Assembly: GCF_000186865.1 (NCBI RefSeq)
Contig: NW_008705564.1
Location: 1,841,494-1,905,493 of the forward strand
DNA: 64,000 nucleotides
Source of the DNA: Aureococcus anophagefferens
Taxonomy: Eukaryota; Sar; Pelagophyceae; Pelagomonadales; Pelagomonadaceae
Direction of reading: 5' to 3'
Shown: positions 37,901-47,025 of the stretch, piece by piece
Numbering within the stretch: the first letter of the stretch is position 1
Layout: every line of letters starts with the position of its first letter
The notes under the pieces: generated by a model
What the model was told of the DNA's origin: nothing
The model's database searches: none
Seen by the model: only the letters and a program-made list of their open reading frames with translations
Program-made: the position numbers and the translations under genes

Positions 37901-39320
37901 TCCTCTTCCTTCGTCAAGAAACGCATCACAGACAACCACGCGTGGAAATTCTACGCCGGTGCCTCGGGCAAGGGCAAAGATAACGACTACTTCTTCCATC
38001 ACGCCGCTCTGACCCATCTGGTGGATTTCTACGTGGCGAAACGAGTCAAAGACAACAAGCCGCCTTTGACCCGGGTCATTCTCTGGACCGACGGATGCCC
38101 CGGCCAATATATGTGCAAAGAGAACTTCGTGAAGGTCGCCGCCTTTTGGTCGAAAAAGGGCATCGAGCTGACGCATCGATTTGCCAGTGCCCGCGTCCCC
38201 CGAAGATGGCCCGAGCCTGCGAGACGATGGCCCCATAGGCGGCTACGAGTGATTTCAAAGGTGTGCATGACACTATAGGCAAGGAGGACCGCCGCTGGAT
38301 CAATGCGAACGCGCGGCGCGACGTCATCAGCGTCCCCCAGCCCTACGACCTCTTCACAGCGGTCCGCGATGGTCGGCCGAAGCCGAGCATGGACTGGAAC
38401 GCCTCACCTACGATTCTGGCGAAGAAGTGCGACAGACGGCGTCCAAATCCGCGCAGATCGACGCGAAGACGTCCAAATCGCGTAGGTCGACGCTCTCCTT
38501 GGACAAGTACTTCTACCGGTTCATCACGTGGACCCAGGACGACCCCATCGGAGTCGACGACGACGACGTGTTCTTCGCGGACAAGTCTGCCAAATGGAGC
38601 GCCTCGCCCGTCGAAGGCTGCAAGTCTGATCGAGAGTACCGGTCTGGTTCGTCTCACGCTGTCGACGACCTGCGGCGCCGCGCCCAGCCCTGCTCGTGCT
38701 CCAAGTGCCGCGTGAAGGACTACGACAACTGCCGCTACAAGGCGTGGACCGCGGCCCCCGAGATGCGCCAGAGCGACGGCTGGACCCGCACGACCATCAT
38801 CCTGAAGCCGCCCTCCGGCGATGACCGCTCGAGCGCGCGCGTCATCGCCCAGGGCCTGGCGGAGAAGGACGCTCGTCTCGCTGCCCTCGCTCCGAAGATC
38901 CGCAAGGGCGATGTGGTCGCCTTGGGCATCTCTCAGAGCGAACGTGACGCCCAGGGCGTCGACTTCTACCTCGCCAAGGTCGTCGTGCCACCGGCGCGCG
39001 CGGACAACCAACGTCGGGTCAACGGCTCGGGGCGCGACGGCTGGAACATCAAGAAGGGCGAGTTCTGCTTGACCGTGCGCTGGTTCGACCTGAAGCCGTG
39101 CGGCTACTACGAGGACTACGGGTCCCAGGACGAGCAGCTCCTCGAGATGGTCATCGCGGTCGGCGACGGCGCCGCGCTCGTGCTCGAGCCCGCCCCTCGG
39201 AAGGGCAGGGCGCGTGGGGCCCCGGCCCAGTTCCAGCTCGCCAAGGCGTCCGAAGCGGCCATCCACAACGAGAACTTGGACAAGTACGTCGACCGGGCCG
39301 CGGCGGGCTCATCTGCCTGA
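34925..39320 (+). pseudogene. Transposase-like gene with introner 3 and frame breaks
   Basis: Exon 1 is 34925-36903 (MHSAESISGGPSGLL; RFTCPCSEKTVTVRKYLRK; a long Pro/Glu linker; LKEIKALRAMGRAIKGYFSL). Exon 2 begins at 37088 (CIGEPHQRECADEIKTSMRE, DECGVDQRFFRCPCEDTDVE, EYFTHCWNCRW). Near 37690-37720 the frame shifts to one reading DMHKFTDTELFIQTDFAAQ, VILWTDGCPGQYMCKENFV and GIELTHRFA (to ~38185). After a 56- to 74-nt intron-like gap it reads FKGVHDTIGKEDRRWINAN. Another shift near 38430 leads to SLDKYFYRFITWTQDDPIG and KIRKGDVVALGISQSERD, ending at 39320. The spaced acids (TDF, WTDG, GVHD) and H-R-F-A...K-G pattern resemble a DDE/DDD-type transposase core with a C-terminal chromatin-like domain. 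I cannot name the superfamily. Frame breaks suggest decay, but unrecognised small introns could rescue it. Confidence 0.55.
36912..37087 (+). mobile_element. Introner element 3 (176 bp) in the transposase-like gene
   Basis: The left end is CTGTGTGAAATCAA and the right end TTGATTTGCACGTGTACAG, a decayed inverted pair. A perfect 8-bp duplication GTGCATCG lies at 36904-36911 and 37088-37095. The intron is 36904-37087 (184 nt), GT donor from the duplicate and CAG from the element. Splicing joins AKCP to CIGEPHQRE in frame. The core CGTCCAAAAATCAGCCGA is at 36987. It is ~27 bp shorter than elements 1 and 4, with the loss lying between CGACTTCA and CTTCGAGAAC. Confidence 0.93.
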
Positions 39321-39629
39321 GAATCGGCGCCGAAACGCGCGCGCCGCGCGACGCCGCGGTCGACGCGCGGACGCCTCGCCGACCGCAGCACGTTCCACGT
39401 GGTTTATCGCACGGACCCGCCTTTGCCCACGCCTTTTATGGTCCTAATGACGCCTCTTTCCCCCGTGGCGCGGGCCGCTACTCGGCGGTCCGTGCGCGCT
39501 GGGGCCTATGTGTCCGGCCGTGTCCCCACTGATCTGATTTTGGATGCGGCGCGGCACTCGCCGCCGCCGCCGCCGCCCAGGGCGACGCGCGCCCCCGGGG
39601 GGACGTAGCGACGGTTTAATGCGGCGGGA
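39321..39629. other. ~310-bp convergent intergenic region
   Basis: It lies between the end of the transposase-like gene and the stop of the MYND gene. A short GCCGCCGCC run sits near 39563. No gene, structured repeat or inverted terminus of a larger element could be identified. Confidence 0.5.
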
Positions 39630-41831
39630 TTAGCCGCGCGCCAGGCGTCGCCAGGAATCGGGGTCGGCGTCGTCCGCGCGGGCGGCCTCGGCGCTGGTCC
39701 CGCTCCTCAGGCGGACCTCGCCGGCTTCGGCGCGGTCCCGCCACTTCTTCTTCTCAGCGTCGTCGAGCACCATCCATTTCCTCAAGAGGTCATTGGTCGG
39801 AAGCGGCATGACGCCGACACTCATAGCGCGGCATAAGGTTGCGCAGTACTTGTCGTGAATGGGCGCGTGCGCTTTGTGGCACGCTTCGCTGCAATACTTG
39901 GTCGTGCGGCAGTCCGGGCACGACCGGAAGTCTATCCCGCGATTCTGGCAGAAGTTTCCGCAACATAGCTCGAATTGATTGCGCATCGGATGCTTGCTTC
40001 GTAGCTCGTCGCGACTCATCTCCATCCGCCCGCCAGTTGCTTTCACATACGCCTGGATGGAATCGATCTCCTGTTCCACGATGGCTTCTTCCGCGGCGCG
40101 CGCGAGCACCGCACGCGAGACCTCTTTACAACGAGGCTGATATGCAGCCGATGAGGAGTCCTCTGAATCAAGTTGATCGACCGCCGTCCGCATATTCCGA
40201 AGCGTGCAGAACAAGTTGCACTCCTCTCGATGCCCGCCCCGCCAGTCCACCTTTTGACACTCTTTGCTGCAGTAGCGCGTCGTCTTACAGCCCTCGCACT
40301 TCAGAGACCCCGCCTTGCCGCAATTCCGACAGTTCGTCGACGCGATCTTGATGGGCACGGATCGCGAGCCACGGATCGGCGCGTCATCCGGGCCGGCGAC
40401 GATGACGAAGCGACGGTTCTCGTGGTGACGGCTCAGGTCATTGATGCGCACTTGTAGCGTCGCCGCGGCGCCCGGGTCCATCTCGAGCATCGGTTTCGAC
40501 TCCTCCGCGAGCTCGAAGAGCGGCACCCGTCGGTTCATGATCTCGCTCTGAAAGAAGCCGACCTGGATCTCGCCGGAGCTGCAGATCGGCTCCGCGAGGG
40601 GCTCGCCCGCGGCCTCGAGGACCAGCCAGAGCGCGAGGCTCACGTGCTTTTTGGTCACATTCGACACGGCGAGGTGCATCCAGTTGCCGTCTTCCAAGTC
40701 CGTAAACCAATCGACGTACCCATGATGCATGTCGCCCTCGGAGCACTTCTTTCCGCGCTTGTTCCGGGCAATGATTGACGCGATGAGAACGGCCGCCGCC
40801 TCGGGCGCCGGGTGCTCGCGGACCTCCGGCGGCCGAAACGAGAGGTTTGCCGCCGACGTGATGTCGATGGGCACGGACCGGCAGCCGTGGATGGGCGCGT
40901 CCACCGGGCCGGCGACGATGATGAAACGCTGGTTCTGGTGGCAGTAGCTGAAGTCGTTGATGCGCACCTTGAGCGTCACCGCGGCGCCCGGGCCCATCTC
41001 GAGCATCGGCTTCGACTCCTCCGCGAGCTCGAAGAGCGGCACCCGGCGGTTCATGATCTCGCTCTGGAAAAAGTGGACCTGGATCTCGCCGGAGCTGCAG
41101 AGCGGGTCCGTGATGGGCATCGTCGCCGCCTCGTAGAGCAGCCAGAGCGCGAGGCTCACGTGCTTTTTGGTCACGTTCGACACGGCGAGGTACATCCAGT
41201 TGCCGTCTTCCATATCCGTGAACCATTCGACGCACCCTTGATTCATGCCGCCCTCGGAACATTTCAGAAATGATTCCTCTCCGCGCTTGTTCCAGGCAGT
41301 GAGAGACGATATTGATACGGCTGTCGACTGGAGCGCCGGGTCGTCGCGAAGCTTCGGCTCCGGCGGCGGCGCCGAGCGGACCGCCTCGCGCGCCGTCGGC
41401 TCCGGAGGCGCGGTGCGGACGGGACCCTCGGAGGCCGGCATCGAGCGCAGGGCCTTTGAGATCACCTCTCGCGTCGCCTCGCAGCTTTCGCACTTCATGC
41501 CGAACGTCCAATGCTCGACCGCCATGGGGTCTTCGGGGCCCGCGGGCGTCATGAGCTCAAAGCCGTGATCCACGCAGAGATGGGCCTTGCATATTGGGCA
41601 GCAGCGAAAGAGTGCGGGCCCGGTCGCGCTTACGCAATCGCCACACCGAGCCCGCGCGCATCCCGGGAACATACAGACCATGGCTGGAGGCGCGAAATAG
41701 TCGCTCTGGCAGTCCTCACATTTCAAATGTGGGCTGACCCACGACGGATCGCGCGCTTCCTCGTCAGTGCCCGGCGCCCGCTTCAGTGCATTGGCGGCCG
41801 CCTTCTTCGGGTTGCGCGACTTCTTGCCCAT
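39630..41831 (-). CDS. Protein with two MYND zinc fingers and a duplicated central domain
   Basis: 733 residues from the ATG at 41831 (MGKKSRNPKKAA). The N-terminus has Cys pairs in B-box/RING-like order (HLKCEDC, CARARCGDC, RCCPICKAHLCVDHG). Two ~150-residue copies of an unnamed beta-rich domain follow at ~190-325 and ~362-497. They share almost identical blocks: WFTDxEDGNWMxLAVSNVTK, KHVSLALWL, CSSGEIQV, FFQSEIMNRRVPLFELAEES, VIVAGPxDAPI. Then come two MYND fingers: CRNCGKAGSLKCEGCKTTRY with CSKECQKVDW (~501-538) and SCPDCRTTKYCSEACHKAH (~645-665). MYND fingers bind proline-rich partners. The tail has a DDAEKKKWRDRA segment. Role unknown. Confidence 0.88.
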   Translation of the reverse strand: MGKKSRNPKKAAANALKRAPGTDEEARDPSWVSPHLKCEDCQSDYFAPPAMVCMFPGCARARCGDCVSATGPALFRCCPICKAHLCVDHGFELMTPAGPEDPMAVEHWTFGMKCESCEATREVISKALRSMPASEGPVRTAPPEPTAREAVRSAPPPEPKLRDDPALQSTAVSISSLTAWNKRGEESFLKCSEGGMNQGCVEWFTDMEDGNWMYLAVSNVTKKHVSLALWLLYEAATMPITDPLCSSGEIQVHFFQSEIMNRRVPLFELAEESKPMLEMGPGAAVTLKVRINDFSYCHQNQRFIIVAGPVDAPIHGCRSVPIDITSAANLSFRPPEVREHPAPEAAAVLIASIIARNKRGKKCSEGDMHHGYVDWFTDLEDGNWMHLAVSNVTKKHVSLALWLVLEAAGEPLAEPICSSGEIQVGFFQSEIMNRRVPLFELAEESKPMLEMDPGAAATLQVRINDLSRHHENRRFVIVAGPDDAPIRGSRSVPIKIASTNCRNCGKAGSLKCEGCKTTRYCSKECQKVDWRGGHREECNLFCTLRNMRTAVDQLDSEDSSSAAYQPRCKEVSRAVLARAAEEAIVEQEIDSIQAYVKATGGRMEMSRDELRSKHPMRNQFELCCGNFCQNRGIDFRSCPDCRTTKYCSEACHKAHAPIHDKYCATLCRAMSVGVMPLPTNDLLRKWMVLDDAEKKKWRDRAEAGEVRLRSGTSAEAARADDADPDSWRRLARG

Positions 41832-41969
41832 CGCTTTCACGGACGCGCAGGCGCCCGGGCACGATGTAGCTCCGCGGGCACTTGGTGGTGACGCGGCTAA
41901 GCTGTCCGGAGCGTCGACGGGGCGGGCGCGTCAGTTAGCTCTCACGAGGGGCCTGTCTCGGGCACGACC

Positions 41970-42518
41970 ATGCCGGCACGGACCGAGGCAAACATCGGCA
42001 TGGTGCCGTGCGCTCAGTTCGAGGATCTCTGTCCAACCATGGGCAAGGGCGCGGCGGCCAACGAGGTGCCAAGCGGCGAGCTGCTGCCCTTCGCCTCGTG
42101 CTGCTGCGCGATCTATTCTTGTTACAACAAGTTCCCCGACTGCTGTGGCATCTATTCGAACACGACGTGCTGCTGCCTCCAGCAGGAGCTCACGTGCTGT
42201 AAGTGCGACAAGGAGCTCATGGACGAGGACGAGTGCTGCACCATGTACCAGGGCAAGATGGCCTGCCTCGAGAAGCCGGGCTGCTGCAAGGGCGTGAGCC
42301 AGGTCTGCTGCATCGACGGCCGCGGCGCGCTCCCCTGCGACAAGGACGTGCCCTGCATGTTCGGGGTGTGCTTCGTCACGTGCTACCCGAAGTGCGCCGT
42401 CTGCAAGAAGGTCAACGAGATCGTCCCGCCCGGCGCCGCGGAGTCGGGCGGCGGCGCGCCGCCCGCGGCCGCCGAGTCGGGCCTCGAGGCGCAGACCATG
42501 GACCACCACCGCGCCTAG
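41970..42518 (+). CDS. Cysteine-rich CCC-motif protein, copy 2
   Basis: 182 residues from the ATG at 41970. About 27 cysteines (~15%) lie in doublets and triplets: ASCCCAIYSCYNKFPDCC, TTCCCLQQELTCCKCDKEL, DECCTM, GCCKGVSQVCC, VCFVTCYPKCAVCKK. The CCCLQ...CxxC-K layout and the closing CxxCKK block recall the Cys-rich protein at 5032-5982 (CCCLTS, CVVCGKK), so the two are probably distant members of one family. No signal peptide is seen. Multiple acylation or metal binding are the obvious possibilities. The gene diverges from the MYND gene, 138 bp between starts. Confidence 0.85.
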   Translation: MPARTEANIGMVPCAQFEDLCPTMGKGAAANEVPSGELLPFASCCCAIYSCYNKFPDCCGIYSNTTCCCLQQELTCCKCDKELMDEDECCTMYQGKMACLEKPGCCKGVSQVCCIDGRGALPCDKDVPCMFGVCFVTCYPKCAVCKKVNEIVPPGAAESGGGAPPAAAESGLEAQTMDHHRA

Positions 42519-42701
42519 GGGGTTGGCGTTGGCGCGGGGGCCCCACCGAAGCTCTTGTGAGGGTCCCGTAATAGCCCGCGAGCCAGCCTTGCTCCACGAG
42601 GCACGCGCCGGAAGAGATGGGCAGCCCGCGAGAGCCACCAGACTGAAATCGGTGGCTTCAATGCGACACCAAGATGAAGTTCAACGAGCTTCGTTTACTC
42701 C

Positions 42702-45700
42702 CTACTTGCGGTCGAGGGCGGCCTTGGACTTGGGCCAGGGCGCGCCGGCGCCCGGCGCCTTGCGCTTCCAGGCCGAGGCGGGCCCCTTGGGCTCCCGGGG
42801 CTGGCCCCAGAGGCCGCGGCGCTTCCGGAGGGACGCGACGTCGCCGCCGACGCCCGCGACGCCCGCGTCGTCGCAGATCTTCTTGAGGGACCGCGCGAGG
42901 CGCACGCGCTCGAGGCGCGTCGCGCACTGGAGCGCGAGGCAGGACGGGACGAGCGCGCCGTCCTTGTCCTTCTTGCCGCTGTCGTAGTCAACGCCGAGCG
43001 TGCAGCCCTCGCGGAACGAGAAGCCGAAGGCGTCGTTCTTGGCCACGGACTTGGGGCTCGACGCGGAAAAGGCGAGCTTCTCCTTGCTCACGAAGGCGCC
43101 GTTGTGGTACGCGAGCTGCTTCGCGTCGTCGAGGAGCGCCGCGCGATCCTGGCCCGTGATGCCGACGACGGCGCCGACCTTGAAGCCCTGCTTGCTGAAG
43201 ACGCCGCCGTCGGTCCAGGAGAGCGCGCCGTCGGCGTAGCGCAGGTGCACGGTCTTGCACTTGATGGCCTCGCCGACGGGGTTCAGGTGGTTGTGGCTGA
43301 ACTTCTCGATCTCGTAATAGGGCGCCGCGCCCAACTTCCCGCACACCTCGGCGAACTCGGCGTCGCTCGTCCTGAGCGCCTTCTGGTAGGCGCCGAACTT
43401 GCGGAAGAGGGGCTGGATCTTCGCGACGAGCGCCGTCCGCTTCTCGACGTAGGCCCGCACCGCGAGGAGCCGCCGGACGTGTTTCTCCAACGCGACGACG
43501 CGCGGCCGCAGGGACGCCGCGTAGGTCGCGCCGCCGCGCGCCCGAAACTCCTTGGCGACGGTCGTCTTCAGTGTCGCGTACCGAAAGAGCCGGGCGACGG
43601 CGAGCGCGCGCCGGACGACCGTCTGCGCGCGGACGCACCAGCGGATCCGCGGCTTCCCGAAGTCGCGGAACGTCTGGTCGAAGTTCTTGCGCGCGATCGC
43701 GCGCCGCGCCGCCGCCGTGGCCAGCACCGCCGCGCGGATCGCCCGGCGGCGCAGGGCGACGGCGTTGTAGGTCCGCGCGCGCGTCTGAAGGGTCGTGACC
43801 TTCGCGACGGTCGCCAAAAAGATCGTCCGCTGGCGCTTGCGGCGCACCTCCTTCTGGACCCAGGCGACGACGGCGGGGAGCGCCTGCGTGCGCGCCGTCT
43901 CCAACGCGAAGAGGCACGTGGGGTCCTTGACGAAGACCTTGGTCGCGCCGACGCGGAAGTCGACGTTTTCTTGGTACGCGAACGCCGGCAGCCCGAGGTC
44001 GAAGTGGGCGATGGTCGCCGGTTTGCCGCCGGCGAGGATCGCCCGGCAGCGGTCCGCGGGGCTCAAATCGACGCCCCGCCGGTTCCACGTCGCCTCGGCC
44101 ACGAGCAGGTAGCGCCGGTGGAAGTTCTCGAACGTGTCTCGAAAGCAGTAGCCCGCGCGGCGCACGCGGACGTTCTCCAGGAGCCCGAGGTACTGGACCT
44201 GGTGCTCGACGCGCGCGTCGTCGACAACCCGCGGCTTCTTGACCTCGTTGGGCTTCACCGCGCGGACGTAGTGCGGCCGGCAGAGTCCCAGCGCGTCGAG
44301 CAACCCGTGGATCTGCGTCTTGTACTGCTTCGAGATCGTCGGCGGCGCGCGCTGGCCCTTGTCGCCGGGCGTCGCCCGGCGGTCCAGGAACAGGGTCTTG
44401 GCGACGCCGTTGCCCGCCTCGAGGACGACGTCGACGAGGTCCTGGTAGAGCGTGTCGCGATTCTTGTCGATGAAGTTCCGGCAGTCGTAGGCGACGTCGC
44501 CCGCGTAGTGCTTCACGCCGAAGACCGTCTTGCCCGCCCGCAGTCGCTCCTTGGGGACGAAGTGGGCGTGGGGGGCGCAGGACCGCTCCAGGTTCGACAC
44601 GAGGCGGTCCGGCGACCCCTCCTTGTAGGCGCACTGCTCGTCGAGGAGCGCGAGCACGGAGCCCTGCTTCGCCTCGACGAGCGCGACGACGGGCGCGTTG
44701 TCGAAGTACTCGATGTGCTCCCAGGGGATGCCCTCCTTGTCGTACTCCGCCTGCTCCTCCTTGATCGTCAATTCGATGAAGAACTGCTGGAGCATCTCGT
44801 TCGTGTAGTTGATGAAGAACTGCTCGAGGTCGTTCGTCGCCAGGATCTCGAAGCCGTAGATGTCCAGGATGCCCAAGGTCTTGTGGTCGCCGACGTAGTT
44901 GATCGTGCCGTTGAGGTGGCGCACGACCCAGTCGAAGAGGCGCCGGTAGAGCTCCTTGGCCAGCGTGTGGCGGTTGTCGGACGCCGCGGCGCCGTCGAGG
45001 GGCACGGCGAAGGTCGACGCCCGCGAGCCCATCTTCGCGAGCTTGTGGGACGTGAGCGCCGTCGCCAGCAGGGCGCCGTCGACGTCGAGGAGCGCGGCCG
45101 CGGCCGCGAGGCCCGCGTCGTCCGCGGCGATGCCCGCGGGCGCGTCCGCGCCGCGGTCCTCGAAGGCGACGTTGCCCAGATTGACGACGGCGCCGAGCAC
45201 CTTGAAGAACTGGGCCGCGTCGTTGAAGGCGACGCCGACGCCGTCGACGGACGTCTTGAGCTCGTCGAAGGCCGCGGCGTCGTCGACGCCCGACGCCGTC
45301 CGCGCCTCGCGCATGACGCACGCGTAGGCCGCCGGCCCGCCCTCGAGGAGCCGGTAGGTGGCGCGCTCGGCCTTGGACGCGCCGGCGAGGAGCTGGTGGA
45401 CGATGTGGAAGTTGCGCTCGCCGTCGGCCTGCGCCGCGACGCGCGACTTCTCGAGCAAATAGTTCGAGATCTTCCCGCCCGCGACGGCGCCCCGGAAGTC
45501 GAACTGGAGCTCCATGTACTTGCCGAAGCGGCTCGAGTTGTCGTTGCGCACGGTCTTCGCGTTGCCCAGGGCCTCGAGGACGGGGTTGCTCATGAGGAGC
45601 TTGTCCTTGACGTCCGCGGCCGAGTGCTTCAGCAGCGGGTTCTCGAAGCCCACGAGCGACGCCGCGCGGGACCCGCGCACCGCCGCCCCGAGCCCGGCGA

Positions 45701-46905
45701 CGACGGACGACCCGCGGCGCCGCGGCGCGCCGTCGCCGTCGTCGCGGTCGCCGTAGACGTCCCACATCGTCGCGTGCTGCTCCGCGAGCGTCGCGACGAA
45801 GCCGGACCGCTTCGTCGCCTCGGCGATCTCGTGCTCGCAGCAGGCGATGTAGGTGCCGAAGGCCGGCGCGTCCAGACCCCGCACGCCCTTCTTCATCACG
45901 GCGACCTTTTCGAAGAGTTTCTCGAGGAACGCGTCGCTCAGCACGCCCTCGTCGACGGCCGTCTCGAGGTCGGGCACCCGCCGGACGGCGTCGAGGCCGA
46001 GCGTCGCCGCGCCGTCGGCCATGTCCGCGAAGGCCTCGGCCATGGCGTCCGCCTCGTCGTCCTTCTTCCTCGCCTTGCCGCCTGTGTGGAAATCAACCAG
46101 TGAGCTGGGACGTCGGGGCCAAACTTCAGAAATCTCTAGCTCGATCAAATCGAAGTCGATTCGGCTGATTTTTGGACGAATCGATTGCTCTCGTCGAGTT
46201 CTCGAAGCACAGCTGAAGAGTCTGGTCCGAACCGTTCGATTACGCGCACATTGAAGTCGGGTTGAAGATTTGATTTCCACACAGCTTGCCGCCGATCTTC
46301 TTCACGCGCTTCTGCCGCTTCTTCGCGTCGACCTTGGCGACGGCCGCGGCGACCTTTTTCGCGACGGACGCGGCGTCCTCGCCGGCGGGCGGCGGCGGCG
46401 GGGCGTCGGCCGCGGGCGCCGCGGCGGCGGGCGGCGGCGGCGGCGCGGCGGCCCGCTTCGCCGCCCTCGCCTCGACCTTTTTGGCCGCTACCGTCACGAA
46501 GTTCATGAGCTGCTTCGCCGCCTCCGTCTTCCCCGCGCCGGACTCGCCCGTCACGAGCACGCACTGGTCCTCGCCGTCCCTGACCAGGGCGTTGTAGGCC
46601 GCGGCGCCGACGCCGAAGATGTGCGGCTTCTGCAGGTGCAGGATGGCCTCCTGGTAGTGCAGGGCCACGTCCTCGCCGTAGATGGACTTGCCGCCCCGCT
46701 CGAGCACGCGGTAGGGGTTCACGGCGATCAGGACCTCGCCGATGGCCGTGTACATCTCGTCCCGCTTGTAGCGCGCCGACAGCTCCTTTGAGAGGCCGCC
46801 GTGCGTGAGCTGGGCCTCCTCCAGGAGGATGAGGTCGTCCTTCATGTCCCGCTCGTAGAGCTCGGCATCCTGCGGGCTTAGCCCGCCGCTCAGGGCCTGC
46901 GCCAT
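42702..46905 (-). CDS. Myosin heavy chain, two exons, introner in loop 1
   Basis: Exon 1 is 46905-46293 and exon 2 is 46081-42702 (minus strand), giving 1330 residues. The motor has P-loop GESGAGKT (120-127), switch I NDNSSRFG (~384-391), switch II LDIYGFE (~610-616), the relay KEEQAEYDKEGIPW, and the actin-interface HYVRAVKPNE. An extra ~210 residues sit in loop 1 between the P-loop helix and the conserved SNPVLEALGNAKT: Ala/Pro/Lys-rich, then helical. Loop 1 tunes ADP release. The neck (QTRARTYNAVALRRRAIRA and similar) holds several poor IQ motifs. The tail (ALSWTDGGVFSKQGFKVGA) resembles a class I TH1 lipid-binding tail. The splice is fixed by the 8-bp duplication and restores KKIGGKARKK. 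It diverges from the esterase gene by 120 bp. Confidence 0.92.
46082..46284 (-). mobile_element. Introner element 4 (203 bp) forming the myosin intron
   Basis: On the minus strand the element begins CTGTGTGGAAATCAA and ends TTGATTTCCACACAG, a perfect 15-bp inverted pair. A perfect 8-bp duplication (CTTGCCGC on the plus strand, GCGGCAAG in the gene's sense) lies at 46074-46081 and 46285-46292. Restoring the frame requires a GC donor at the start of the first duplicate, so this is a 211-nt GC-AG intron. Length and interior match element 1 closely. The core CGTCCAAAAATCAGCCGA lies at 46161-46178, minus sense. Confidence 0.95.
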
Positions 46906-47025
46906 CGTGTGCTGGCGGCGAACAAGTGCGCTCAGACCTGGAGCATTGGTGGCTCCAGTGCTGCCCTGGAGTTTTTTGGATCGGCTGGCTGCTCCGTCGG
47001 CTCGTTGCCCTCGGAGTATTCGAGT

